From a virus: a DNA stretch of 47,755 bases. Numbering within the stretch: the first letter of the stretch is position 1; every line of letters starts with the position of its first letter. Positions 6,458-14,135 of this stretch are shown here, one piece after another. The translations under genes were made by a program, and so were the position numbers. Where the stretch lies: positions 1 through 47,755 of IMG/VR virus record IMGVR_UViG_3300009136_000009. One strand, 5' to 3'. The notes under the pieces were generated by a model, which did not search any database, had not been told where the DNA came from, and saw only the letters and a program-made list of their open reading frames with translations.

Positions 6458-7363
6458 CTACCGGCTTCTACGCTTAGAGACCTTCCTTTTCGTCACCCCT
6501 TTTTTAGACACTTTGGATCTAGGTCCAAAGCGAGGCTTCTTCTTGACGACCTTGGTCTTTCTAGCAGGTGCTTTCCTTCTGCTAGTAGGAGGTCTTCGCC
6601 GTGGTGGTCCTGGTTGTGCTGTAGGCATGGAAGCTATCTCACGCAGCTCCTCGCGGAAACACTCACGCACAGGCAGCATATCCCCTACTTGAGCCTCGAG
6701 TACCTGAATGACCAGCGCACGCTCATAGTGCTTGACGAAGCTCGAGAGTGTTTGCACTTTCGACTCCCAATCAGGCACGACAATTGCCGAGGGATCGCAA
6801 TGCACAATCTCGTAGCTAATGCTACTTAGATCCTCTGGATTGCCCGTACGAATGATCTCCATGTCTCTACCGAGTACAGGATCAAAGATAGCCTCGCCAA
6901 ATCTGGTGTTGTGGTAGAGTTCCTTCAGCTTCTTGATGACCGTGACTGGCGTGGCTCCCCAGACCTTGACTTGGTTGTCAACGACGACGTTCGTAAGCCA
7001 TTGCACTTTAGGAGCAATGGCTTTGACTTCCTGCCCGCGCTTCTCGCAATAGGCAATCAGGTCACACACGGGGCAAGGTGTATCCAGATGATACTCTGAG
7101 CAAGTGATTGCCCTGTTTTTACCAGATCCATCGAGGCCTGGCCAAGCACTAGGTTTGTTGCCAACCCGTCGGTAGTGGCAACAGTGTCCAGTCCAGGGTT
7201 CCCGAGCATCCTCCCATGGACCGAGGAATCTGACACGATGCCAATTCCCATAGTCGGGCCAGTTGAACCAGAAGCCCCTATCACCGCCACGACCACCACG
7301 TACGGGAAACTTCAAGTTCTCGCCCATAGCAGCAGGATCAATTCTGCGCAGTTTTCCAGCCAT
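6458..7363 (-). CDS. gp32-like single-stranded DNA-binding protein
   Basis: A 301-aa protein. The core has a zinc-knuckle-like cluster (HCCHYRR, then CSEYHLDTPCPVCDL at about residues 63-103), similar in arrangement to T4 gp32-type proteins, with nearby aromatic residues. Unlike typical SSBs with acidic tails, the last 60 residues are strongly basic (Lys/Arg/Pro repeats). It would coat ssDNA during replication. The ATG at 7363 overlaps the polymerase TAA (TAATG) with GGAGG upstream; the longer frame into the polymerase gene is not needed. Confidence 0.7.
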   Translation of the reverse strand: MAGKLRRIDPAAMGENLKFPVRGGRGGDRGFWFNWPDYGNWHRVRFLGPWEDAREPWTGHCCHYRRVGNKPSAWPGLDGSGKNRAITCSEYHLDTPCPVCDLIAYCEKRGQEVKAIAPKVQWLTNVVVDNQVKVWGATPVTVIKKLKELYHNTRFGEAIFDPVLGRDMEIIRTGNPEDLSSISYEIVHCDPSAIVVPDWESKVQTLSSFVKHYERALVIQVLEAQVGDMLPVRECFREELREIASMPTAQPGPPRRRPPTSRRKAPARKTKVVKKKPRFGPRSKVSKKGVTKRKVSKRRSR

Positions 7364-9711
7364 TAGATTTCCTCCATTTCTGCCCAACAACGGCCAATAG
7401 TAACATCAACTGGGGTAGGTACGTCAATACCTATCTTGTGACCAAATGCCTGAACCACAGAATTGACATCCTCCATTACCTGGCGCATGACATTACCTAC
7501 TCGCTTGCGATCCTTCCACTTACACTCCACCAACACTGAGTCGTGAACTGCGCCATAGACCCAATCATCTGGTAATAATTCTCGTAATTTCTCATCCACG
7601 AGCACCATAGCCATGTTGCAGATCTCTCCAGCAGTCCCCTGGATAGGATGATTACAAGCTTGGCGAAGCATCTTATCGTAGCTCTGTGGACCAGCAGCAA
7701 AATTGAGAGCCAGGCGTCGCCGACGCCCAAAAGCGTTGGCGACCCAACCCTGGCTCAGTAGATCTTCTTTGATTTGTCGCTTCCAATCAAGGATGCCTGG
7801 GTACGTGGCCTGCCAATCTCGCATGTAACGCTGCGCCCAGGTCTCCGTGTTACCTGTGAGTCTCGCTAGTCGCCGAGCACCACCACCGTAGAGTACCATG
7901 AAGTTCACGGTCTTTGCGTGGGATCTCTCCTCGTCCGTGGGATCCCGCTTGAGTATGGTTCGAGCAGTCTCAGTATGCAGATCGCGCCCACGGGAATAGA
8001 CATCCAGCATCGCTGTATCCCTCGATGCCCATGCCATGACGCGCAGTTCAATCTGGGAGTAGTCTGCATGTACCAAGGCACGTCCGCGAGGTGCAACATA
8101 GATCTGTTTGATAGGAGCTGTCTTCTCTCTGGGTATATTTTGTTGATTCGGATCACTGGACGATAACCTCCCAGTCTTTGTGCCTGTGGGATTGTACGAA
8201 GGATGCACACGTTCATTGACATCGAGATTCTTTTGCACACCCTTGATATAGGTCCCTAATAGTTTACTTAGTTTACGATGCTCAATGATATTACTAATAA
8301 GATTACGAGACCTACGCTCAGTGAGACCTACAGCCACATCATCTTCAATAAACTCGAGCGCTTCTTTATCCACTGAGAGACCACCAGCTTTGGTACGCTT
8401 CTTACAGACGTAGCCTAAGTTTTCATATAAGGCAGCAGCGAGCTGTTTATTGGAACTGACCACTACATCTTTAGGTACACAGCGATGGATTGCTCTCTCC
8501 AGCTTGCGCTGTTGAGCTGTCAACTCGAGTTCCATAGCACCAATACGACTGAGATCGAGTTGGAAGCCACGAGATTGGATGTTCACCAGAGCAGAGACAA
8601 TACGCATCTGCTGCGCGTAGAGTGTCATCAGACCCTGGTCCTTGACCTTCTGTAACAGATACGGAAGAAGTATCCAACAAACAGCAGAGTCATAGGCACA
8701 GTACTCGAAGAGCTGTTCCTCTGGCAGCTCTCCGAGCTTCTCATTGTTGCGGTAGCTGATCACGTCTCGAGCATAGTCGCCATAGCCCGTATAGTGTGAA
8801 GCCAGCCATTTGAGAGCAAGAGGTTGGTTCTCATTCTCGATATGCGCTGCAACCATAGTGTCATCAACGGTCCCCGCATGTACATATCCATGCTTTTCCC
8901 GCAACCAGCTCAAATCGAACTTTACATTGTGTCCGACAAGTGCGGGCCTCCTTGCACCCAATGAAGTAATGAACCCATCGACATCTCGGGACACCCGTGA
9001 GACATGATCTTTCCCGCACCAAGATACACACAGGATGCGTCCACCCGGTTTGTAGGGTGAGAGTTGGGAAGTCTCGAGGTCGAAGGCCATCGAAGAGTAG
9101 AGTAGCTTCGGAGTCACCTTTTTGTGATAAGTCCACTTCACCAGCTCGGGCTTCACGTATTCTCTCTCCACCAGACGATTCAGATCGTCGCACAGAGGAG
9201 CTAGGTACTTCTTGTTGTAGAGCACAGCAGCTGGGTGATAGGTAGCAATCACGGGGACACCCATGTACTCCCAGGAGCGTATGCCTCTCTTGGCAGAGAC
9301 GCTGACACGCTCTTCCCCGGTAAGAGCACGAATTGCGAAGGTCCCCAGAACTATTAGGTGCTTGGGCTTGATTCTCGTGATCTCTGCCACTAGGTAGCGA
9401 TTGCATATCCGCATTTCCTTGGCTGTGGGGTTTCTATTTTCCGGTGGACGACAGCGCACAGCATTCGTGATGTAGCAGTCATCCTGAAGACCCATCTCCT
9501 CGATGAGCTGGCGAAGCAGCTTGCCCGAATCACCCACGAAGGGTTTACCCTGAGCATCCTCATGGCCACCAGGAGCCTCGCCAATAAACATGGCGTAGGG
9601 CTTCTTTGCCTTGCCCTCGCCATCAATGCGCACGCTCTTGCAGGTCTTCCACAAGGAGCAGCCTACTCCGTCTGAACAGCGTTCAGGTCTGTGACCTCTA
9701 GTCTTCGACAT
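7363..9711 (-). CDS. polA: Family A DNA polymerase with N-terminal uracil-DNA glycosylase-like domain
   Basis: A 782-aa fusion. Residues 1-190 form a family 4 UDG-like domain: cysteines near 12, 18 and 24, GEAPG (44-48), GKPFVGDSG, CRPPENRNP with Cys87 and Cys103, and YHPAA (about 158). Then a 3'-5' exonuclease: FDLET (Asp211, Glu213), GHNVKFDL (Asp266) and YCAYDSA (Asp341). The polymerase has motif A DYSQIELRVMA (Asp550), motif B with Lys600 and Phe604 (the Klenow Phe762 position) and motif C VHDS. Main replicative enzyme. Two ATGs (9714, 9711) follow GGAAGAGGG. A UDG-polymerase fusion is known from SPO1-type phages. Confidence 0.93.
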   Translation of the reverse strand: MSKTRGHRPERCSDGVGCSLWKTCKSVRIDGEGKAKKPYAMFIGEAPGGHEDAQGKPFVGDSGKLLRQLIEEMGLQDDCYITNAVRCRPPENRNPTAKEMRICNRYLVAEITRIKPKHLIVLGTFAIRALTGEERVSVSAKRGIRSWEYMGVPVIATYHPAAVLYNKKYLAPLCDDLNRLVEREYVKPELVKWTYHKKVTPKLLYSSMAFDLETSQLSPYKPGGRILCVSWCGKDHVSRVSRDVDGFITSLGARRPALVGHNVKFDLSWLREKHGYVHAGTVDDTMVAAHIENENQPLALKWLASHYTGYGDYARDVISYRNNEKLGELPEEQLFEYCAYDSAVCWILLPYLLQKVKDQGLMTLYAQQMRIVSALVNIQSRGFQLDLSRIGAMELELTAQQRKLERAIHRCVPKDVVVSSNKQLAAALYENLGYVCKKRTKAGGLSVDKEALEFIEDDVAVGLTERRSRNLISNIIEHRKLSKLLGTYIKGVQKNLDVNERVHPSYNPTGTKTGRLSSSDPNQQNIPREKTAPIKQIYVAPRGRALVHADYSQIELRVMAWASRDTAMLDVYSRGRDLHTETARTILKRDPTDEERSHAKTVNFMVLYGGGARRLARLTGNTETWAQRYMRDWQATYPGILDWKRQIKEDLLSQGWVANAFGRRRRLALNFAAGPQSYDKMLRQACNHPIQGTAGEICNMAMVLVDEKLRELLPDDWVYGAVHDSVLVECKWKDRKRVGNVMRQVMEDVNSVVQAFGHKIGIDVPTPVDVTIGRCWAEMEEI
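9665..9702. repeat. Direct repeat copy 1 (38 bp), at the polymerase 5' end
   Basis: 34 of 38 bases match 9939-9976. This copy encodes the HRPERC region at the start of the UDG-like domain. The two copies flank the 74-aa gene. Confidence 0.85.
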
Positions 9712-9922
9712 CATCCCTCTTCCAGTAAATGGAACTAGCACTCAGACGGATTCCATTTGGATAGATCCTCAATATCAGCTCCTTCACTGACATCTTAGTC
9801 AATTCTGTGGTAGAGAATTTACCTCCACCTGAGATGACGATTAGCGCACACAATTCCTCCAAGAATCTAGTAGACTCAGGATGGTACTCACGCGGGTGCG
9901 GAACCTTTTTCTTCTGCGGCAT
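9698..9922 (-). CDS. Hypothetical protein, 74 aa, in a repeat-flanked cassette
   Basis: Begins MPQKKKVPHPREYHP; a basic N-terminus followed by a helical region, no known motif. ATG at 9922 has GGAGGGG with good spacing. The open frame continues upstream without a stop but that part is a repeat of the polymerase gene start, so I exclude it. It overlaps the polymerase start by 14 nt. The gene lies between two 38-bp direct repeats, which suggests insertion or duplication. Confidence 0.6.
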   Translation of the reverse strand: MPQKKKVPHPREYHPESTRFLEELCALIVISGGGKFSTTELTKMSVKELILRIYPNGIRLSASSIYWKRDDVED

Positions 9923-9938
9923 TACCCCTCCACCAGTC

Positions 9939-9976
9939 ACTCCGTCCAAACAGCGCTCAGGTCTGTGATCTCTAGT
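9939..9976. repeat. Direct repeat copy 2 (38 bp), degenerate polymerase start
   Basis: Matches 9665-9702 at 34 of 38 bases. In one frame it still reads RDHRPERCLDGV, against RGHRPERCSDGV in the polymerase. It overlaps the stop of the 66-aa gene upstream. Confidence 0.85.
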
Positions 9977-10172
9977 GCCCATCGAGCCAGCTCGCAATCG
10001 ATTGGAAGAACCTTCTCGATCTCGGTTGTCCACGACTAAGAATCATGTAGTTCTCCTGAGCAGTGTCTGCGTACATCTTCCAGACAGTTTCCACGATGCT
10101 GATCAGCTGTTCCTTCGAGTAGCTCTCGAGAGATTTACCCTTGTAGGTAGACATAGGAACTTTGACAATCAT
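9972..10172 (-). CDS. Hypothetical protein, 66 aa
   Basis: Starts MIVKVPMSTYKGKSLESYS. Predominantly helical, without Cys or membrane segments; not recognised. ATG at 10172 follows AAGGAG with a 6-nt spacer. Its last codons run into the repeat copy at 9939-9976. Confidence 0.6.
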   Translation of the reverse strand: MIVKVPMSTYKGKSLESYSKEQLISIVETVWKMYADTAQENYMILSRGQPRSRRFFQSIASWLDGH

Positions 10173-10193
10173 GTATTCTCCTTACCCGATGAG

Positions 10194-10490
10194 TTACGTC
10201 GTGTCCTCTTCACATCTAGCCAACTGTCGTTCTAGTTCTAGGATCTCATCCTGTTTCTGAGATACCTCAGACTCCAACTCACAAATACGAGACTCTAAAT
10301 CTCCTATCTGACTGCTTGCACAATCACAGACAGAGACTACCACAATCAAATCCATCTCAGAATCTACAGTCTCAGTGTAATCAAGGTCTTTGGAGCAGTT
10401 AGCGCAAGAGCAGCTATAAGGTTGCTCATTCATATGCTCTGCGACACGTACCTTGATCAGTTCAGGGATACCACGCAAATCAATTCCCAT
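10194..10490 (-). CDS. Zinc-finger-like and coiled-coil protein, 98 aa
   Basis: The N-terminal half has a Cys cluster (SCSCANC, later VCDC) that could bind one metal. Residues 60-95 form a regular Glu/Leu/Gln heptad coiled coil. ATG at 10490 follows AAGGGAG. Function unknown; a dimeric adaptor or DNA-binding role would fit. It lies in the primase-polymerase interval. Confidence 0.6.
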   Translation of the reverse strand: MGIDLRGIPELIKVRVAEHMNEQPYSCSCANCSKDLDYTETVDSEMDLIVVVSVCDCASSQIGDLESRICELESEVSQKQDEILELERQLARCEEDTT

Positions 10491-10491
10491 G

Positions 10492-10707
10492 CTACTCTCC
10501 CTTCAATCTATCCACTATTAGTACAAGCTTACGCTTTTCTTCATGCGCTTTTGCAACGTATCCAGAGGTACCAAGAAGCTGCAGGAACTTTTCCATTGGG
10601 AGAAACATTATGTCACCAAAAGGCTGACCTGTTTCTTGATCAATCAGCCTGATTGCTACTTGAATAAGCACAGGGCGGTCTTTCGATTTGTGTCCTATAA
10701 TAGACAC
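10492..10707 (-). CDS. Hypothetical protein, 71 aa
   Basis: Alternating hydrophobic segments (VLIQVAIRLID, KLVLIVDRL) suggest a small alpha/beta or beta protein. GTG start at 10707 after AAAGGAGAG, abutting the primase stop. No recognised family. Confidence 0.55.
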   Translation of the reverse strand: MSIIGHKSKDRPVLIQVAIRLIDQETGQPFGDIMFLPMEKFLQLLGTSGYVAKAHEEKRKLVLIVDRLKGE

Positions 10708-11577
10708 CTACTCTCCTTTCAATGTCATAACCCAGAACTTCCTAGCCCACGACGCATCGGCTTTGAAGATGTCATCCCAATCCTTACCAAAGGCACTGGG
10801 AGGTAGAGCTACGTGGACGTTCCGGTACGGTCTGAGTAAATTATATAGCTTGACAGCGGCAGTGAGCTTGTCGTTATCGAAAGCGATGTAGATCCAGGCG
10901 TCTTCTGGCACACGTCCTAGAATCTCAGAAATTTGAGCTGGGGAGGTTGAACTGCCACAGGTACAAAGAACAAATCGAGTGTGGCGTCTCCACTGATCAT
11001 GCAACACTTCCCAAATCTTGAAGGCATCGAACATACCCTCGGCAATGACCACATGGGTACAGGTACCCTCGATATCATCACCAGCAATGCCACGCTCACC
11101 TTCGTTTTTATACTTGAGAGACTCTGAGGGACGCCAACTCTGGTACCCACACGGTTGACCACCCAGGTACATCGGCATAGCGAGCCTGTCCGCCTCTTTG
11201 AAGCGGGCAGGCTCGAAGCTGAGACGGAAAGGCTCGATCACTTCCTTGCTAATACCACGCTTGGCAAGCAGAGTAGCAAGGGAGGGCTGATCCGTGTCTG
11301 CGTCAGCTTGTCTGAGCATCTTCTCATAAGTGTCGGCATGGATAGCAACAGTCTGCTGCCTATGAATAGTAAAGACTGGAAAGGTAGTACCAGACCTATC
11401 TATACCACTCATACCACAGTGCCAACAGTGATATAACCCCTTCTTACCGCCATCCTCAAGACCTTGGTTCACGCTGAGTTTGTTATACCCGCAGGAAAGG
11501 CACTGATGGATAGCCTCATCACCGTTCTTCTCAATACGGACAAAATCTCCAATGACCTCATCACTTTTTCTTTGCAC
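10708..11577 (-). CDS. DNA primase (zinc finger plus TOPRIM)
   Basis: A 289-aa protein. An N-terminal zinc ribbon has C-x2-C near residues 26-29 and C-x2-C near 51-54. The TOPRIM core has VVIAEGMFDAF (Glu180) and IYIAFDNDK (Asp234, Asp236). It should make RNA primers for the family A polymerase with the separate DnaB-like helicase, unlike fused T7 gp4. GTG at 11577 has AAGGAAG seven bases upstream. A longer start at 11625 (ATG) lacks a ribosome site and would deepen the overlap with the upstream gene. A long hairpin lies at 11181-11215. Confidence 0.85.
   Translation of the reverse strand: MQRKSDEVIGDFVRIEKNGDEAIHQCLSCGYNKLSVNQGLEDGGKKGLYHCWHCGMSGIDRSGTTFPVFTIHRQQTVAIHADTYEKMLRQADADTDQPSLATLLAKRGISKEVIEPFRLSFEPARFKEADRLAMPMYLGGQPCGYQSWRPSESLKYKNEGERGIAGDDIEGTCTHVVIAEGMFDAFKIWEVLHDQWRRHTRFVLCTCGSSTSPAQISEILGRVPEDAWIYIAFDNDKLTAAVKLYNLLRPYRNVHVALPPSAFGKDWDDIFKADASWARKFWVMTLKGE
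11181..11215. repeat. Intragenic hairpin, 13-bp arms with one G-T pair, 9-nt loop
   Basis: CGAGCCTGTCCGC pairs with GCGGGCAGGCTCG, with one wobble pair. Inside the primase gene upstream of the TOPRIM motif. Confidence 0.85.
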
Positions 11578-12103
11578 GACGGTACTTCCTTCCAGTGAAT
11601 AAGGATCGCGCGTTACCCGGAACATAGGTGGACCAACGCAGACCTTGTTTCATTAGTAGATGACGAGAACTCTCATTACGATGAGCTAAGTAGCGCACTA
11701 AATGTCTCTGAGTAGCTCCACTATAAGTATTGAAGTCGCGGATAGGAACACGTTTGAACACAGCAAGAATCTCTTTGTGGGAGAAGTGCTTGCTGACAAG
11801 TGTAGCAATCTTCCTGCGCTTCGCCAGGAGCTGCTTGGGGTCAACATCTGGAGGTAAGTCTAGTTTGGTCTTTCGCATAGCCTCACGCAACTCGGTGCGT
11901 AGCCGCGTGCGCTCAGGTTTAGATAGATCCTCAGATTTGAAGTGTGACACCAATCGCTCGAGAGTTGCCTCGTAAGATACTGGGGAAGTGAAGGATCTAG
12001 ACAAGTAAGTCTTGACCAGGTTCCCGCTCTTACCTCGAGCTGCACATAGCTCGATCCGAATGCGGACATAAGGTGGTGAACGACCTGGGTAGCGAAGGCT
12101 CAC
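11561..12103 (-). CDS. Hypothetical basic protein, 180 aa
   Basis: Highly basic (Arg/Lys throughout, ending RRAKKK) with a central charged helical region (about 45-95). Likely nucleic-acid associated, but no motif identifies it. GTG start at 12103 with GGAG ten bases upstream, just after the TGA of the gene before. It overlaps the primase start by 17 nt. Confidence 0.6.
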   Translation of the reverse strand: MSLRYPGRSPPYVRIRIELCAARGKSGNLVKTYLSRSFTSPVSYEATLERLVSHFKSEDLSKPERTRLRTELREAMRKTKLDLPPDVDPKQLLAKRRKIATLVSKHFSHKEILAVFKRVPIRDFNTYSGATQRHLVRYLAHRNESSRHLLMKQGLRWSTYVPGNARSLFTGRKYRRAKKK

Positions 12104-12106
12104 AGA

Positions 12107-12340
12107 TCAAGTCTCCTGCTGCTCGGATGTAATGACACATCGGAAGTCATTCAAATCCTTGAGAGATTTACGGAGTTCTCGCAATAGATAGAAACGATCC
12201 TGCTCACTAGGTGGACGCACACTAGAGAAGTCACAAGCCAAGCCCCTGACCTGACGCACCTTCTCTTCTAGGACAGCGCGTGCTTTGTCGCTGTCCACCA
12301 TCCGAATTTGAATACATTCAACATCTTGCTTGTCTGACAT
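12107..12340 (-). CDS. Hypothetical protein, 77 aa
   Basis: Begins MSDKQDVECIQIRMVD; a short beta start then charged helices. ATG at 12340 follows AAGGAG. In-frame ATGs at 12379 and 12409 have no ribosome site. It is the first gene below the non-coding block 12410-12935. Confidence 0.6.
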   Translation of the reverse strand: MSDKQDVECIQIRMVDSDKARAVLEEKVRQVRGLACDFSSVRPPSEQDRFYLLRELRKSLKDLNDFRCVITSEQQET

Positions 12341-12397
12341 GATAGCTTTCTCCTTGCGAAAGTAGTCCTCTGGTCTCATGGAGGAGAGTCTAACGTA

Positions 12398-12406
12398 CTT
12401 GTCAAG
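12398..12406. promoter_or_regulatory. CTTGACAAG palindromic site B
   Basis: The 9-base palindrome CTTGaCAAG contains a TTGACA box on the minus strand, but no convincing -10 box lies 16-19 bases downstream. It sits between a hairpin (12461-12486) and the 77-aa gene. More likely an operator than a promoter. Confidence 0.4.
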
Positions 12407-12460
12407 CAACCTGCAAGAGAAATTTTCACAAACGTCTAAGCACGATAGCTACAAACCCTT

Positions 12461-12486
12461 GGAGCCCCCCATTTCTGAGGGGCTCC
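12461..12486 (-). terminator. GC-rich hairpin after the 21-aa gene
   Basis: GGAGCCCC and GGGGCTCC pair perfectly around a 10-nt loop. On the minus strand it follows the 21-aa membrane peptide stop by 25 bases. Only a short T-rich stretch follows, so termination strength is uncertain. Confidence 0.5.
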
Positions 12487-12511
12487 TCTTCATCTTCCGA
12501 TCAGCCCGCCA

Positions 12512-12577
12512 TCAACGACGTAGAAACCAGAAGATGTCAACTAGGATCACCGAAACCAAGGAAAGCAGCGCAAGCAT
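12512..12577 (-). CDS. 21-aa hydrophobic membrane peptide
   Basis: ATG at 12577 has a perfect AAAGGAGG six bases upstream. The peptide begins MLALLSLVSVILVDIFWF, continues Leu-Arg-Arg and stops at 12512. It is one membrane-spanning helix with a basic end, typical of phage micro-proteins or leader peptides. A hairpin follows. No homology can be judged at this length. Confidence 0.55.
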   Translation of the reverse strand: MLALLSLVSVILVDIFWFLRR

Positions 12578-12640
12578 ATCGTGCCTCCTTTCGAGTGAAT
12601 TCTAGCTTCTGCGAATAAGCTCTCTGGACCGAACTTGACT

Positions 12641-12691
12641 TTACATATTGATTGCTAAGAACGGTGGCTTGCTGCCGTCTGCACTCAGCAC
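12641..12691 (-). CDS. 16-aa putative leader peptide
   Basis: GTG at 12691 lies five bases after AAAGGAGGT, the best anti-Shine-Dalgarno match in the window. It encodes MLSADGSKPPFLAINM and stops at 12641. Too short for a family call. Its strong ribosome site inside a long untranslated region suggests a regulatory leader ORF. Confidence 0.4.
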   Translation of the reverse strand: MLSADGSKPPFLAINM

Positions 12692-12708
12692 CGCGGTACC
12701 TCCTTTCA

Positions 12709-12792
12709 TCAGATTTTATATAGGGGTGCAGAGATCCACTCCGAGTAGGTCCGGTACAGCCCTACAAAGAAAAGAGACTGGTGCATTGCCAT
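12709..12792 (-). CDS. 27-aa possible leader ORF
   Basis: ATG at 12792 (or 12786), with only a weak AAGAGAG upstream. The frame begins MAMHQSLFFVGLYR and stops just before the strong Shine-Dalgarno of the 16-aa ORF. Real status uncertain. Confidence 0.25.
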   Translation of the reverse strand: MAMHQSLFFVGLYRTYSEWISAPLYKI

Positions 12793-12819
12793 ATTAGCTA
12801 TACTCTCTTACTTCTAATT

Positions 12820-12850
12820 GGCAGCCAGCCCTCTAGGGAGGCTGGCTGCC
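12820..12850. promoter_or_regulatory. Perfect hairpin, 11-bp arms, 9-nt loop, at the head of a leader
   Basis: GGCAGCCAGCC and GGCTGGCTGCC surround a 9-base loop, flanked by partly complementary AT-rich arms. It begins about 11 bases after the predicted start of the transcript from promoter A, so it could act as attenuator, RNA stabiliser or bidirectional terminator. Confidence 0.65.
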
Positions 12851-12867
12851 TTAGTAAGAATAAGAGA

Positions 12868-12898
12868 AGAGTAAGGGATACTCGAGTACCTTGTCAAG
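12868..12898 (-). promoter_or_regulatory. Leftward promoter A with overlapping CTTGACAAG site
   Basis: TTGACA (12897-12892), 18-base spacer, TACTCT (12873-12868). The -35 box is inside the palindrome CTTGACAAG, as at promoter C (17036-17066). It would drive the leader, the 21-aa gene and the replication genes. Confidence 0.5.
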
Positions 12899-12935
12899 CA
12901 TATTCTTCGTATGTATCTAAGTACCTAGAGATATG

Positions 12936-13244
12936 CTAGATACCGGCAGTGCTCTTCTTGACATGCTTGCGTTTCGGTTTGTCGGTCTTTCTATGGAAAC
13001 CACTTTTGGCCTGTGAGTATTTCATATCGGAAGTGTCTGTCACCTGCCAGGGTTCCGCTCCCCAGTTCTCATACTTTGTTTTGAGTATGGGGATAGCTCT
13101 GGTAACACTGTCTACATTGGTCTGGATTGAGCAGGCTACGCAGCGCTCGGTCTTTTTTATTGCCTTGGTCAATCCATGACAATGACCTCGAGTGATAGAT
13201 CCATCAGGCCAGATGGCAGCCCACCAGTATTCCGGCTCATTCAT
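12936..13244 (-). CDS. Hypothetical protein, 102 aa
   Basis: Begins MNEPEYWWAAIWPDGS. It contains HCHG and C-x2-C-type residues (RCVAC) that may bind metal, and a very basic C-terminus. ATG at 13244 has GAGG upstream and lies inside the end of the preceding gene. The open frame continues to 13313 without a ribosome site. Last gene before the 12410-12935 non-coding block. Confidence 0.6.
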   Translation of the reverse strand: MNEPEYWWAAIWPDGSITRGHCHGLTKAIKKTERCVACSIQTNVDSVTRAIPILKTKYENWGAEPWQVTDTSDMKYSQAKSGFHRKTDKPKRKHVKKSTAGI

Positions 13245-13521
13245 GGGGATCCTCTGGTTTACGAAAATGCATCTTATTGGTGCGTCCAGTTGAATCAGGC
13301 CAATAGTCATCAAGGTCCTTCTTCTCGTGATCTTCTAAGCCTTTGACATACTCCTTCACCATTTTGAGCAGGTACTCTTGGCCAATACTCATCGCGATGA
13401 GCAATCCAACTCGTGGATTACCCTCGCAACGTATGCGTATCTCCCAGCAATTGGAGCATTCACCACCTGGACGTGCGTATTCCTCCAGTTCACAGAGACA
13501 CCATTTACAGTTTGTGTGCAT
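13237..13521 (-). CDS. Zinc-ribbon-like protein, 94 aa
   Basis: The N-terminus has Cys pairs (NCKWCLC, then ECSNCWE at about residues 5-26), a probable treble-clef or zinc ribbon. Helical and charged residues follow. ATG at 13521 follows GGAGG with a 7-nt spacer. No further function evident. Confidence 0.6.
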   Translation of the reverse strand: MHTNCKWCLCELEEYARPGGECSNCWEIRIRCEGNPRVGLLIAMSIGQEYLLKMVKEYVKGLEDHEKKDLDDYWPDSTGRTNKMHFRKPEDPHE

Positions 13522-13566
13522 TAGTTTTCCTCCTTAGCATTTCCTGCGCTACCATTCGTGCTTCAG

Positions 13567-13902
13567 CTAGATGTCCCTGGCCCTCTCTTCGTAACACTTG
13601 GGGCACAGGAACACCTGCACCTCTTTGTCATGGATATCCTGGGCATAGGGACAGAACGTATCCATGACCATTGGCCCAGTCTTCCCGCAGTCTTGGCATG
13701 CTCTGTGAGGTGGCCCAGGCTCCTCGACTTCCACTTTATCCTGTACCAACAATCTAAGCTTGGCAGCTGCTGTTCCTGTGGATATAGGCAACAAAGAGGG
13801 TAGCTTTCCTTCGTAAGCATAGACTACTGCAGTTATAATGGCTGCTATCTCCTCACTTGTGAGCTTCACAGACCGAGTTCCAATAGTGAACTTACCTTGC
13901 AT
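13567..13902 (-). CDS. Protein with C-terminal zinc ribbon, 111 aa
   Basis: The N-terminal half is helical with Ala/Val-rich segments. The C-terminal half carries C-x2-C (ACQDCGK), a lone Cys (FCPYA) and C-x2-C (LCPKCYE). ATG at 13902 follows GAGGAGG and overlaps the TAA of the gene upstream. A 10-bp inverted repeat with a 22-nt loop lies at 13627-13668. Confidence 0.6.
   Translation of the reverse strand: MQGKFTIGTRSVKLTSEEIAAIITAVVYAYEGKLPSLLPISTGTAAAKLRLLVQDKVEVEEPGPPHRACQDCGKTGPMVMDTFCPYAQDIHDKEVQVFLCPKCYEERARDI
13627..13668. repeat. Intragenic inverted repeat, 10-bp arms, 22-nt spacer
   Basis: GTCATGGATA and TATCCATGAC pair perfectly across 22 bases, inside the zinc-ribbon gene. Confidence 0.8.
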
Positions 13903-14117
13903 TAGTCCTCCTCTGCATACTCTGCAGGTAGGTCGGTACGTCCGCCGTGCCGTTCTTTTCGTAAAGCATACTTCAAGGTTAGGTCCATTTCGTTGGTGAG
14001 CATTCGCAGAAGTTCCACGTCAGTTAGGTCTGCGTGGTTTCTGAGAAACTCAGCTATCACTAGCTCGAACTCTGCACGAGCTGCAGCCACTGGTTTGGTT
14101 CTTGAGTGTAGCTTCAC
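13902..14117 (-). CDS. Hypothetical helical protein, 71 aa
   Basis: Mostly helical (AARAEFELVIAEF, LTDVELLRML). GTG start at 14117 after GGGAGG. It ends EYAEED, whose codons contain the ribosome site for the following gene. Confidence 0.55.
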   Translation of the reverse strand: MKLHSRTKPVAAARAEFELVIAEFLRNHADLTDVELLRMLTNEMDLTLKYALRKERHGGRTDLPAEYAEED

Positions 14118-14135
14118 TGAATCTACCTCCCATGC

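Noticed and set aside
12376-12406. Promoter at the third CTTGACAAG site
   Set aside because: No acceptable -10 box at 15-19 bases; kept only as a possible operator.
12378-12605. 75-codon plus-strand frame across the second leader
   Set aside because: No Shine-Dalgarno; antisense to the 21-aa gene with its perfect ribosome site and to a hairpin.
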